A stretch of DNA of 64,000 bases from Nibrella viscosa (GTDB taxonomy: Bacteria; Bacteroidota; Bacteroidia; Cytophagales; Spirosomataceae), in assembly GCF_039541875.1 (NCBI RefSeq), contig NZ_BAABHB010000001.1, positions 1,045,327 through 1,109,326 on the forward strand. The letters run 5' to 3'. This document shows positions 9,005-18,113 of the stretch, one piece after another (positions within the stretch are counted from its first letter, which is position 1; each line of letters starts with the position of its first letter). A program made the translations under genes and the position numbers. The notes under the pieces are model-generated. The model was not told where the DNA came from. It made no database searches and worked only from the letters and a program-made list of their open reading frames with translations.

Positions 9005-10174
9005 ATGAGAGCTATCACTACCTTTGTTAGCCTCACCTTAAGTTTGGGTACATTACTGGCCCAAACAGAGAAAGGTCGGGGTTTATGGTCTGGCGGCATT
9101 GGTGGTCAGTTGACAACAACGGAGAAATACCTGGAGCGTGGTCGGGATGCCAGCGTGCAGGTATTTATTAACAAAGGGTGTTTTGTGCGGCAGAGTGTGC
9201 TTCTGGGAATGGAAGTAGCGGCCTCTGGCAGTACCCTACACAATGAAGTAGGTATTGGGTACGACACTAAGAATGAGAAACTTGCTTTTACCTCGACCGT
9301 ATCGCCGTATATCCGCCGGTACTGGGGCCGCCAGAACTGGCGGGTGTATCTGGGAGGGGGTCTTTTGTTTGGCTACGATAGGGCAAAGACCCAATCGCTT
9401 TCGACCGCAAACCGGGTAACGCAACAGCGCGAGCACCGGCTCCGGCTCAGCCCGGAAGTGCAGGCTGGGTTTGTTTATTTCGTCAATGACCGCTGGGGGG
9501 TAGAGGCTACCACCCGATCAACTGCTTTTCCGCTCACGATCAGCAACCTGGGCGTAGGTGTTGTAATGGTTACCGGTGGGCGTTTGCCCGCCCGCCCGCT
9601 TAAGGTACTGCCTACCCAAAACCAAGTGCTGGCTACCAACTGGATACTGGCCGGGGGCTTTGTGCTCAACGACAACTTGCGGCAACTTATCCCGAGTGAA
9701 AGCAAAGCAGAGGTGTTCAGGCAGGAGGTAAGCCGGGGAGTTTCGGTTAGTCCGTCCATAGGGTATCTCATAGCTGATCGGCTGATTATCGGAGTAGCGG
9801 CTCCTTTCTCGTACAATATTCTCACTGACGCTTACGTAAATACGCCTGGGCAGGCACAGGTCCGGGTCGAACGGCGGACCGCCGGTGTTCAGCCGTTTGT
9901 TAAGAAATACTTCACCACGCAGAAGCTGACACCCTATGCCGGGCTTCAGGCGTCCTGGCAGTGGCAGGAAGATGGCACCACTACTGATACCTACGGGCTT
10001 ACCTTCAGCGCGGGTCTGGCCTATATGATCGGCACCCGGTTTATTCTGGAGGGTGAGTTGGGCCGAATTGGGGGTGGCTGGTCAAAAACCCGCGATGGCG
10101 AAATCAGGCAGCATTTTGGCGATATACGGGCAACTTTACGGCCAGGTTTTTCCCTTTCATATGCGTTTCTGTAA
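9005..10174 (+). CDS. Outer-membrane beta-barrel protein
   Basis: A 389-residue protein with a signal peptide ending at ...GTLLA-QTEKG. The remainder is a series of amphipathic strands rich in G, Y and V (TVSPYIRRYWGRQNWRVYLGG, GLAYMIGTRFILEGELG) ending SLSYAFL, a final strand with a C-terminal aromatic residue pattern typical of outer-membrane barrels. It seems to contain two similar halves, each with an R/K-Y segment followed by a GGG turn. A paralogue, now frameshifted, lies directly downstream, so this is a tandem duplication. Substrate and role are unknown. Confidence 0.75.
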   Translation: MRAITTFVSLTLSLGTLLAQTEKGRGLWSGGIGGQLTTTEKYLERGRDASVQVFINKGCFVRQSVLLGMEVAASGSTLHNEVGIGYDTKNEKLAFTSTVSPYIRRYWGRQNWRVYLGGGLLFGYDRAKTQSLSTANRVTQQREHRLRLSPEVQAGFVYFVNDRWGVEATTRSTAFPLTISNLGVGVVMVTGGRLPARPLKVLPTQNQVLATNWILAGGFVLNDNLRQLIPSESKAEVFRQEVSRGVSVSPSIGYLIADRLIIGVAAPFSYNILTDAYVNTPGQAQVRVERRTAGVQPFVKKYFTTQKLTPYAGLQASWQWQEDGTTTDTYGLTFSAGLAYMIGTRFILEGELGRIGGGWSKTRDGEIRQHFGDIRATLRPGFSLSYAFL

Positions 10175-10296
10175 ACGGCTGGGCGTTTATGGTGCCGTTG
10201 CCAAAGGAACCGGATGTTTTAACAAAATTTAAGGAACCCAATTGTTACTAATTTATCCTGAAGTGTTAGCTTACTGCAAACTTAACAACACTTCAT

Positions 10297-11576
10297 ATGA
10301 GGAGAATTCTGGTAGCTTCGTTACTGCTATCGGGCCTGCCGACTCTGGCTCAGACCGAGAAAGGGAGGGGGCTGCTTACGGGCAGTATCAATCTGACCTA
10401 CACCCACCTGGAGCAGGGTACTCAGAGTACCCTTTCTGGGCGGGCACCGGCGCTGACTATAGCGTTGTCAAAAGGCTGGTTCGTGCGTGACAATTTTCTG
10501 TTTGGCGTTTCTGCCAGTTCGCGGAGCCAATGGAATCATTCGAATACCATCAATACGCTGGTTTCTGCTACTCCGGCTTACCAGTATTTTTCCGGGATTA
10601 CACCTACGGGCTCAACGCCTTTGTGCGAAAGTACTGGGGCCGGCAGCAATGGCGGGTATTTGCGGGCGGAGGAGTTGGCGCTACCTATTCCCGATCCGAC
10701 ATGTTTAGTCAATCCGTTGAGGGGCAGCCCGGTTCCAGCAATTATCACCTGAACCGGTATACGAACTACAGTACGTCAACTACAGTAAATCCGTTCACCC
10801 AGGTCGGTGCGGTGTATTTTGTTACAGACCGGTTAGCGGTCGAAGCCTTTTCGCAATCGATAGCCTTTCCGTTTTCCTTTGGCGGCTTCAATCTAGGGTT
10901 GTCTTTACTTACGGGTGGTACCGCTTACAATCCGGCAGTTACGCAGGAGGTGAGTCCGCAAACCGAGCGCGGCCACTGGGTGCTTAGCGGCAGTTTTCGA
11001 GTTGCGGGTAATCAGCAGGGGAGTAGTCAGGATGTTGGTACGGCCGGCAGTGGCTCAAACAGCTATTCTTCCGACTCAAGGGCCAGCGTGTTTACTACCG
11101 CCCCGTCTGTTGGCGTATTTATCCGGAACAACCGGCTGTTGGGTGTAGCCATACCGGTGTCTTTTCAAAAGAGCAGGGTAATTAACCGTTCTGGCATAGC
11201 GGTTGCCGAAGAAAGCGAAACAAGTATTGGTGTTCAGCCGTATCTGAAGCAGTATGCAGGCACCCGACGGCTTCGGCCTTTTGTAGAAGGGCATGTCGGG
11301 TACCGGCAGGGAACCCTCCGCCGGGATAATACCGGGCAGGGTTTGCCTTCGTTCCGCATCGATCAGCGCTCCATTGAGGTAGGAGGCTCGGCGGGCCTGG
11401 CTTACATGCTGCGGGAGCGGTTTATTGTCGAGGCTACCCTGGGCAGTGCTGCGGCCACGCGTTTCACGAATGCTCCGCAGCAGGCCGATCCGGAAAACAG
11501 AAAGGCTGAAGGCTGGACCTTAACGGTTACGGCTACGCTGCAACCAGCTTTTTCACTGGTATATATTTTCCGGTGA
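10297..11576 (+). pseudogene. Paralogous outer-membrane beta-barrel gene, frameshifted
   Basis: The first frame (ATG 10297) gives a signal peptide ending LAQTEKGRGLL, as in the upstream paralogue, and stays homologous to about 10580. Homology then continues one frame lower (AFVRKYWGRQQWRVFAGGG against IRRYWGRQNWRVYLGG in the paralogue) and runs intact to the final strand at 11576. The switch is a -1 shift somewhere in 10560-10610, near a T5 run at about 10575. This may be a real inactivating indel, a phase-variable tract or a sequencing error. The downstream part shows no further stops, so any inactivation must be recent. It converges with the next gene, the two stops being one base apart. 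Confidence 0.7.
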
Positions 11577-11577
11577 G

Positions 11578-12324
11578 CTACCGCAGAAAGGCGGTAGCCT
11601 CGGCCACCTTATCGGTATTTATTACGTCAACGCCGAGTTTGCGGAGCTGTTTCCAGGCATTGGCATTGTCGGGAATAGCCCAAAACCGGATGGGTTTACC
11701 CTGGTCGTGGGCTCGTTTGATAATCCGTTTGAGCTTATTGCGATCGTCATCGGGTAAGTCACCGGTGCCGTTCCAGCGGGAGTAGTTGCTAAAATTATCG
11801 CTGATCAGCGCTACGTGCCGGAGGGTTTCGTCGTCGTACACCTCGCCCGGCCGGCCGTCAAATAGGATAAAGTGAGGGTAGTCGACATACTCATTAACCT
11901 TCGGCCGGTTTCCGCTGATGATCATCTGCACCGCGTTTGGGTTAACCTGCCGGTTAAAAACATCCATATTCTGGTGAATGATGCCAACCAGTATAGGCAT
12001 GACGTCTTCGGCTTTATCTTTTATGTCGATGACCAGGTTAAAGGAGTACTTCCGGTCGGAGCTGACGCGTCCTTTATGCTGCTCAAATAAACGGAGAATG
12101 GGAGTGATATACAATCTTTCCAGGGTGCGGCTGGTGTCGATTTCGCTGCGGGTATGCGCCACAACCAGCTTACCGTTTACCAGGTAAACATCCGCTTCTA
12201 TGTAATCGGCACGCTGCTCATACGCGTCGGTAAAAGGGCGCTGCTTTTCGTAATCGTTATGGGCGTGAATCTGCTGGCCAAAGCAGCAGGCGGGCAGGAG
12301 CAAAAAAAGCAGAAATCGAATCAT
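11578..12324 (-). CDS. Secreted glycerophosphodiester phosphodiesterase/PI-PLC-like protein
   Basis: A 248-residue protein with a signal peptide (MIRFLLFLLLPACCFGQ) and then a TIM-barrel start IHAHNDYEKQRPFTDAYEQ. The pattern HAHNDY, then EADVYLVNGKLVVAH, places His, Glu, Asp and a second His as in the GDPD/PI-PLC superfamily active site. The last strand (KPIRFWAIPDNANAWKQLRKLGVDVINTDK) is the standard GDPD ending. It probably hydrolyses glycerophosphodiesters in the periplasm, though substrate is inferred. It is a single gene, convergent with the barrel paralogue and divergent from fabG. Confidence 0.82.
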   Translation of the reverse strand: MIRFLLFLLLPACCFGQQIHAHNDYEKQRPFTDAYEQRADYIEADVYLVNGKLVVAHTRSEIDTSRTLERLYITPILRLFEQHKGRVSSDRKYSFNLVIDIKDKAEDVMPILVGIIHQNMDVFNRQVNPNAVQMIISGNRPKVNEYVDYPHFILFDGRPGEVYDDETLRHVALISDNFSNYSRWNGTGDLPDDDRNKLKRIIKRAHDQGKPIRFWAIPDNANAWKQLRKLGVDVINTDKVAEATAFLR

Positions 12325-12410
12325 GGTTGAGTTTGTTATCTTACTATATCCGGAAAGCAGAACTAAACAAATGTAACACGATCCGGTAATATATACTATG
12401 GTACCTGGTT

Positions 12411-12441
12411 TTTGTCTTACACCGGCAAAGGATTAATTTTG
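12411..12441 (+). promoter_or_regulatory. Bacteroidota-type promoter of fabG
   Basis: TTTG at 12411-12414, a 19-nt spacer, then TAATTTTG at 12434-12441 match the Bacteroidota sigma-A -33/-7 consensus (TTTG, TAnnTTTG). Transcription would begin near 12448, leaving a leader of about 37 nt before the fabG ATG. Confidence 0.75.
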
Positions 12442-12484
12442 GGCCTTTCTAACAAATGATCTACCTTACCAGACAATTGATTCA

Positions 12485-13231
12485 ATGAGTTTACTGCAAG
12501 GAAAAGTTGCGTTGATTACCGGTGCCTCACGGGGTATCGGGCGGGCCATGGCCCGGCGTTTTGCCGAAGAAGGTGCGCAGGTGGCCTTTACCTACCTGTC
12601 GAGCGTGGAAAAAGGCCAGGCGCTGGAAGAAGAACTGAGCGCGTTTGGGGGCAAGGTAAAAGGCTACCGCTCCGATGCCTCGGAGTATAAAGCCGCTGAA
12701 GAACTGGTGAACCAGGTACTAACCGATTTCGGTTCGCTCGATGTGCTGGTTAATAATGCCGGCATTACCCGCGATGGTCTGCTGATGCGGATGTCGGAAG
12801 AACAATGGGACGCCGTTATCAACGTTAACTTAAAGTCGGTGTTTAACCTGACCAAAGCGGCTATCCGGCCGATGATGAAAGCCAAAGCAGGCTCAATTAT
12901 TAACCTGACGTCGGTGGTAGGTATCCGGGGGAATGCCGGACAGGCCAATTATGCCGCTTCCAAGGCAGGAATCATCGGGTTTACCAAATCGGTAGCGCTC
13001 GAACTGGGTTCTCGGAATATCCGCTCCAACGCGATTGCCCCCGGCTTTATCGAAACCGAAATGACGGGTGAAATCAACGAAAAGGCCCTTGAGGAGTGGA
13101 AACAATCCATTCCGATGAAGCGCGGAGGTCAGCCCGACGAAGTAGCCGATTGTGCTTTGTTCCTGGCTTCCGACCTGTCGAGGTACATCACCGGTCAGGT
13201 TCTACAGGTCGACGGCGGTATGCTAACTTAG
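12485..13231 (+). CDS. fabG: 3-oxoacyl-[acyl-carrier-protein] reductase
   Basis: A 248-residue classical short-chain dehydrogenase. The NADP-binding glycine motif TGASRGIGRAMA is at the N-terminus, NNAGITRDGLLMRMSEEQWD is the FabG-specific block, and the catalytic Ser (INLTSVVG), Tyr and Lys (YAASKAG) are all present. It ends DGGMLT. It reduces 3-oxoacyl-ACP in the fatty-acid elongation cycle. A good promoter lies 44 nt upstream and a heptad palindrome follows the stop. Confidence 0.94.
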   Translation: MSLLQGKVALITGASRGIGRAMARRFAEEGAQVAFTYLSSVEKGQALEEELSAFGGKVKGYRSDASEYKAAEELVNQVLTDFGSLDVLVNNAGITRDGLLMRMSEEQWDAVINVNLKSVFNLTKAAIRPMMKAKAGSIINLTSVVGIRGNAGQANYAASKAGIIGFTKSVALELGSRNIRSNAIAPGFIETEMTGEINEKALEEWKQSIPMKRGGQPDEVADCALFLASDLSRYITGQVLQVDGGMLT

Positions 13232-13235
13232 AATA

Positions 13236-13335
13236 GTTTGAAGTTTGAGGTTTAAAGTTTGAGGTTTTGCGGGACTGCCTAACACCCGCTGTTGCCCTCT
13301 AACCAACCCCAAACTTTAAACCTCAAACCTCAAAC
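13236..13335. repeat. Heptad-repeat palindrome (GTTTGAG type)
   Basis: The arms 13236-13264 and 13307-13335 are inverted copies matching at 27 of 29 positions. Each arm is a string of 7-nt units (GTTTGAA, GTTTGAG, GTTTAAA, GTTTGAG). The element fills the gap between fabG and the VWA gene. Confidence 0.88.
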
Positions 13336-13343
13336 GGACTTTA

Positions 13344-15452
13344 ATGCGTTCTGATCTGTTTTTACAATCATCACCCTGGTGGATCGTGGTCTGCCTGCTG
13401 GTTGGCGCGGCCTACGCGGCTGCGATGTACCAGCCTTTGCCAGGTCGTTCAGTTCCTGGCGGATGGGGGAAGACGGCTAACTATGCCCTGGCTGCCCTAC
13501 GGTTTGTCGTCGTTTCGGTGCTTTGCCTGCTGCTGCTGAATCCGCTGGTGCGGAGTATCCGATCGACAACCGAAAAGCCAAAGGTGGTGCTGGCGGTCGA
13601 CAATTCGGAGTCGATGGTAGCCGGCGGGCGTGCCAAACTGGATCAGGCGCTCAGCACGCTGGAAACACTCCGCCGGCAGCTTACCGATCAGGGCCTGGAG
13701 GTGGCCGTACGGGTTCTGAGGGATACGGCAACCGATGCCAACCTTTCTCAATTGACATTTACCCAGCGCACCACCGATCTGGCGGACTTGCTCACGGGTA
13801 TCCGCAACGATTACGAAGGCCGGCACCTGACTGATGTGGTGCTGGTATCCGACGGGATATTTAACCAGGGACTCTCGCCAACGTTCGGGCAGTATCCGTT
13901 TGCCGTGCATACGGTGGGTGTGGGGGATACCATACCCAAGCGGGATGTGCAGTTAAAGGCGGCATTGGCAAATAGGGTGGCGTATCTGGGCAACCGCTTT
14001 CCCGTTCAGGCCGAAATTGTCAGCAATGGCTATGCGGGTCAAAATGGGGTTGTGGTCCTGCGGCAGGGTGGGCGCGAAGTAGGCCGTCAAACGGTCAGCT
14101 TCAGTCGGACGGAAACCTTCAGCCAGGTAACGTTTCAGGCCTCAGCTAACCAGAAGGGTGTTCAGCATTTCGTGGTGGAGGTGCTGCCGCTGCCTGGTGA
14201 GTTCAGCACCCGGAATAACCGGCAGGATGTGTATATCGACGTAATTGACGGCAAAGAAAAAATTCTGCTGCTCGGTTTAGCTCCTCATCCCGATATTAAG
14301 GCGTTGCGGTCTATTTTGGAACGCAACCAGAATTACGAACTGGACATCCGCCTGCTGACCGGCTCGACGGACCCCAGTCCGCCGGCTGATAAAGTCTACG
14401 ATTTGATAATTCTGCACCAGATTCCTGATAATAGTGGGCTAAGCAGTGGCATGGTGCAGAAGGTGCTGGCCCGTAATACGCCAGTATTGTTTGTACTGGG
14501 CAACCAGTCGGCTCCATCGGTGGTCAATACCCTCAACCCGGTGATGCAGATTACGGCGCAGGGGAACCAGACCGATAAGACCACGGCCCGGTTCGAAACC
14601 AATTTCCGGCAGGTGAACCTGGACCCGATCAAACTGGAGATGCTGGAAAAACTGCCTCCGCTGCTGGTCCCCTACGGCGATTATAAACTACAGCCCGGCA
14701 GTGAAGTGGTGCTGTGGCAGCAGGTGGGCTCCGTAAAGACGAGCAAACCCCTGCTGGCGCTCAATGTGACCGGTACCCGCAAAGCCGCTGTACTGGCCGG
14801 AGAGGGGCTGTGGCAGTGGCGACTGGAAGAATACGCCCTGACAGAAAAGCAGGAAACCGTTGATGAACTGCTGCAAAAGGTAATCCAGTTCATTTCGGTC
14901 AAAGAAGACCGGAGAAAGCTACGCGTGTATCCGATCCGGAACGAGTTCGTGGCCGGCGAGAAAGTGATTTTTGAAACCGAGCTGTACAACAACATTTACG
15001 AACGCATCTTCGACCAGCCTATCCGCCTGGAGATTACCGACGAAAAGAGTATAACGCGTACCTTCAACTATACGCCTACTTCGACCAACAGCCGCTTCGA
15101 AATCAGCCGCCTGCCGGAGGGTGTGTACCGGTACCGGGCAACGTCGACCATCAATAACCGATCTGAACAGGCTACAGGGCAGTTTATTGTGCGTGATTTG
15201 CAACTGGAAGCGGTAAACACCACCGCCGACCATGCCATGCTGCGGCAGTTGGCCCAACAAACGGGCGGTCGTTTTTACGGCCCTAACAATCTGGCTTCCC
15301 TGGCGAGTACCTTTACCAGTCAGCAAACACCCGACCGGCTCACCAGCACCGAAGAGATGAACGAACTCATCAACTGGCGGTGGCTGTTCTTTGTTGTACT
15401 GGTACTCATCGGGGCCGAATGGGGCCTGCGCAAGTTTTACGGGGGCTATTAA
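13344..15452 (+). CDS. VWA-domain membrane protein
   Basis: A 702-residue protein with two N-terminal membrane segments (WIVVCLLVGAAYAAAMY and ALRFVVVSVLCLLLLNPLV) and one at the C-terminus (WRWLFFVVLVLIGAEWGL). In between is a von Willebrand A domain with the MIDAS motif DNSES (VVLAVDNSESM) and DVVLVSDGIFNQG, then Ig-like or beta-rich periplasmic domains. The architecture is like that of the BatA/BatB-type proteins of Bacteroidota and resembles the two large membrane proteins encoded at 30.1-34.0 kb. Function is unknown; a role in envelope assembly or stress is only suggested by that resemblance. Confidence 0.82.
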   Translation: MRSDLFLQSSPWWIVVCLLVGAAYAAAMYQPLPGRSVPGGWGKTANYALAALRFVVVSVLCLLLLNPLVRSIRSTTEKPKVVLAVDNSESMVAGGRAKLDQALSTLETLRRQLTDQGLEVAVRVLRDTATDANLSQLTFTQRTTDLADLLTGIRNDYEGRHLTDVVLVSDGIFNQGLSPTFGQYPFAVHTVGVGDTIPKRDVQLKAALANRVAYLGNRFPVQAEIVSNGYAGQNGVVVLRQGGREVGRQTVSFSRTETFSQVTFQASANQKGVQHFVVEVLPLPGEFSTRNNRQDVYIDVIDGKEKILLLGLAPHPDIKALRSILERNQNYELDIRLLTGSTDPSPPADKVYDLIILHQIPDNSGLSSGMVQKVLARNTPVLFVLGNQSAPSVVNTLNPVMQITAQGNQTDKTTARFETNFRQVNLDPIKLEMLEKLPPLLVPYGDYKLQPGSEVVLWQQVGSVKTSKPLLALNVTGTRKAAVLAGEGLWQWRLEEYALTEKQETVDELLQKVIQFISVKEDRRKLRVYPIRNEFVAGEKVIFETELYNNIYERIFDQPIRLEITDEKSITRTFNYTPTSTNSRFEISRLPEGVYRYRATSTINNRSEQATGQFIVRDLQLEAVNTTADHAMLRQLAQQTGGRFYGPNNLASLASTFTSQQTPDRLTSTEEMNELINWRWLFFVVLVLIGAEWGLRKFYGGY

Positions 15453-15455
15453 GGT

Positions 15456-15540
15456 AGTGATGAGTGATGAGTGATGAGTTGAGGAACTACGTTTTGGATG
15501 GTTCTCAGCTCTCCTGATTCATCGCTCATCACTCATCACT
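15456..15540. repeat. Heptad-repeat palindrome (GTGATGA type)
   Basis: Arms 15456-15477 and 15519-15540 pair at 21 of 22 positions; the left arm is GTGATGA repeated three times. It fills the gap between the VWA gene and the Smr-domain gene, ending 5 nt before that gene's ATG, so the hairpin could sequester the translation start. Confidence 0.88.
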
Positions 15541-15545
15541 AAAAA

Positions 15546-16526
15546 ATGAATATAGGCGATAGAGTACGGATGCTGAGGGCAAAGGAAGAAGGGGTTGTAA
15601 CCCGATTTTTGTCCGGCAACCAGGTAGAAATTGAAATTGAAGATGGCTTTCGGATACCGGTCATGCGGTCGGAATTGGTGGTGGTGTCTCCGCTCGAAGC
15701 GGAGCGTTTGCTGAAACGCAATACGCCCGAACCACAGAAAGCTACTGCACCCTCTATTCTTTCCAATCAGGGTATTTATCTGGCTTTTATTCCGCAGAAC
15801 GACCGGGAAATGTCGCTGCATTTTGTTAATAATACCGATTGGGATCTGCCGTTTACCATTGGCGAAGAGCGGGGAAATCAGGTGCGTGGCCTGCAAAGCG
15901 GGGTGCTGAAACCGAAATCGCAGGTGAAACTAAACGAACTGTATACCGTGGCTGGTTTTGAAAACTGGCCGACATTTCTGGTGCAGGCACTCTGGTTCCG
16001 GGCGGCATCTGTGGCGTTGCGTCCACCACTGGTAAAGCGACTGAAATGCCGGGCCGCTACCTTTTACAAGAGCAAACAGACCGTACCGGTGCTAAACCAG
16101 TCGGGGCATTTGTTTCAGTTGGATACGGATGAATCGCCCCCCGACGATGCCGGAGCGATTAAAAAGACGGTAGCGCCAGACGCCCTTAAACAAGAAATGC
16201 TTACCCCAAAAAGCGAACCTGTAGCGCTGGCAATTGAGCGCCCATCGGCGGTGGTTGATCTGCACATAGAGGCCCTGCTACCCGGCGGACCTGGTAAGCG
16301 CTCAAATAGTGAACTGCTGGAGATACAATTGCAGGCATTTGAAAAAAGTCTGGAAAACGCCATTGCCAGTGGCATGAGTGATATTACATTTATCCACGGC
16401 GTTGGTAGTGGAGCCCTGCGGAATGAATTACACCGCCGGCTGGGGCGGCATCCGCATGTTCGCTATTACGAAGATGCGCAAAAACAAAAATTTGGCTATG
16501 GCGCGACGAAAGTCACCATTCGATAA
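15546..16526 (+). CDS. DUF2027/Smr-domain protein
   Basis: A 326-residue protein. The first 60 residues form a KOW/SH3-like strand set (MNIGDRVRMLRAKEEGVVTRF), the middle matches the DUF2027 region found in Bacteroidota, and the C-terminal ~85 residues are a Smr domain (VVDLHIEALLPG, then FIHGVGSGALRNELHRRL with the HGxG motif, ending KFGYGATKVTI). Smr domains bind or nick branched DNA or cleave RNA; which applies here is unknown. It is a Smr protein without a MutS part. The next gene overlaps its last 29 nt, so the two are cotranscribed. Confidence 0.86.
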   Translation: MNIGDRVRMLRAKEEGVVTRFLSGNQVEIEIEDGFRIPVMRSELVVVSPLEAERLLKRNTPEPQKATAPSILSNQGIYLAFIPQNDREMSLHFVNNTDWDLPFTIGEERGNQVRGLQSGVLKPKSQVKLNELYTVAGFENWPTFLVQALWFRAASVALRPPLVKRLKCRAATFYKSKQTVPVLNQSGHLFQLDTDESPPDDAGAIKKTVAPDALKQEMLTPKSEPVALAIERPSAVVDLHIEALLPGGPGKRSNSELLEIQLQAFEKSLENAIASGMSDITFIHGVGSGALRNELHRRLGRHPHVRYYEDAQKQKFGYGATKVTIR

Positions 16527-17979
16527 TATATTACCCCCGAAAATCGGCCCATCGGCCGGTGTTCTCCTGTACCTGCTGCTGGTAACCGCCTGCCAGCCGT
16601 CAGGAACCCGCATTAACCCCCAGGCTCCCAAAGCCGCTTATTCCCGAACCACCATGGAGGTCCGTAACGAACAGTTTCTGTCGACCGTTAATGTCCCCGT
16701 TTCGATTTCTATTGCCGACATTGAACGTCAGATCAACAATCAGGTAAGCGGACTGGTTTTTGAAGACAATCAGCTGGACGGCTCCTCGCAACAGGGTAGC
16801 GGGAGCACACCCTACTGGATGAAAGTCTGGAAGCGGGGGAACATTGCCGTTAGGGCTGGTGTAGCCGGTACGCAGGACAGCCTGTTCCATTTTACCGTAC
16901 CCCTGCGTATATGGGCAAAAGCCGGCATCAAGGTCTTAGGCTTTACCCGTTATCAGGAGACAGAATTTGAGCTGAATATGCGCTTTGCTACCCGGTTCAG
17001 TATTGATCCGGACTGGACTGTAACTACCCGGACGCAGGCCGATGGCTACGAGTGGGTAAAACGGCCGTCTACCAGTATCGCCGGCTTTGCTATACCCATT
17101 ACCAGTATTGTCGGCCGGCTGATCGATCAGAACCTGGGGACTATGAGCCAGGCACTCGATCAGCAGGTTCATAAAAACGTCGACCTGCAAACGCCCGTGC
17201 TAAAAGCCTGGAACACAGTTCGGGAACCGTATCTGCTATCCGAAAAGTACCGCACCTGGCTGATGGTGGTACCCCGGCGAATCCTGATTACCCCGTTTCG
17301 CTTTGAGGGTAACCAGATACGGGCAACGATTGGCATGGAAGGGCATACGCTGACCACTACAGGCTCGAAGCCCGATGTAAGGCCGGCGGTAACCCTGCCG
17401 AATCTGGTTGTGGTGAAACAGATACCGGATAATTTCCAGATTGGTATCCTGAGCGAAGCAACCTACGAAGAAGCGGCAAAAATTGCCGCCGGCGAGTTTG
17501 TCGGCAAAACGTTTTCGTTCAGCAACGACAAGTACACTATTGCTATTTCCGACATTGATCTGTACGGGCAGAACGACAACCTCATCATCAAAGCCGGCCT
17601 AACGGGGAGTATTACCGGTAATATTTACCTGCGGGGAAAACCGTATTATGATGCCCAGACTAAAACCGTCTCGTTAAAAGACCTAACGTATGATCTGGAT
17701 ACCCGTAGCCTGCTGCAGCGGGCGGCCAACTGGCTGTTACAGGGTACATTTGCCCGGATGATGGAGAAGCAGTTTACCATTCCGGTGGGGGGGCAGATCG
17801 ATGAAGTCCGGAACGCGGTTCAGGCCCGGTTAAGAAACAATCAATTAACGAAAGGCGTTATTATGAGCGGTAACATTGAGGACATCAGGCCTGATCAGGT
17901 ATACCTGACACCAACCGCCCTGCTCGCCGTGGTGTATGCCCAAGGCCGCGTGAGCGTGAAAGTAGATGGATTGCAATAA
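16498..17979 (+). CDS. DUF4403 family lipoprotein
   Basis: A 493-residue protein when started at ATG 16498, which gives a lipoprotein signal (GVLLYLLLVTAC, lipobox VTAC). The frame is open further upstream inside the Smr gene, but that would bury the signal. The mature part is beta-rich with repeated amphipathic stretches (VSISIADIERQINNQVSG, FTVPLRIWAKAGIKVLG), as in DUF4403, a family related to lipid-binding BPI/TULIP folds by prediction. It is probably an outer- or inner-membrane-anchored lipid-binding protein; this is inference. It overlaps the Smr gene by 29 nt. Confidence 0.83.
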   Translation: MARRKSPFDNILPPKIGPSAGVLLYLLLVTACQPSGTRINPQAPKAAYSRTTMEVRNEQFLSTVNVPVSISIADIERQINNQVSGLVFEDNQLDGSSQQGSGSTPYWMKVWKRGNIAVRAGVAGTQDSLFHFTVPLRIWAKAGIKVLGFTRYQETEFELNMRFATRFSIDPDWTVTTRTQADGYEWVKRPSTSIAGFAIPITSIVGRLIDQNLGTMSQALDQQVHKNVDLQTPVLKAWNTVREPYLLSEKYRTWLMVVPRRILITPFRFEGNQIRATIGMEGHTLTTTGSKPDVRPAVTLPNLVVVKQIPDNFQIGILSEATYEEAAKIAAGEFVGKTFSFSNDKYTIAISDIDLYGQNDNLIIKAGLTGSITGNIYLRGKPYYDAQTKTVSLKDLTYDLDTRSLLQRAANWLLQGTFARMMEKQFTIPVGGQIDEVRNAVQARLRNNQLTKGVIMSGNIEDIRPDQVYLTPTALLAVVYAQGRVSVKVDGLQ

Positions 17980-18048
17980 AAATAGATGATAATTTTTGCG
18001 TTTGCTGGATTTTACTCAATAAATGCTAATTTTCTCCTGGTTTCATTT

Positions 18049-18076
18049 TTTGAGAAAGTAAGTATTTATAGATTTG
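18049..18076 (+). promoter_or_regulatory. Promoter of the RNase P RNA gene
   Basis: TTTG at 18049-18052 and TAGATTTG at 18069-18076 match the Bacteroidota promoter format with a 16-nt spacer, slightly short. Transcription would start near 18083, about 30 nt before the P1 helix. Confidence 0.55.
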
Positions 18077-18113
18077 CGGCAACCGCGTTGCAGCAACGCA
18101 AACCGAATTGTGC

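Noticed and set aside
10560..10610. Programmed -1 frameshift in the barrel gene
   Set aside because: The T5 run does not give a canonical slippery heptamer in the first frame, and no pausing structure is evident; a simple indel explains it better.
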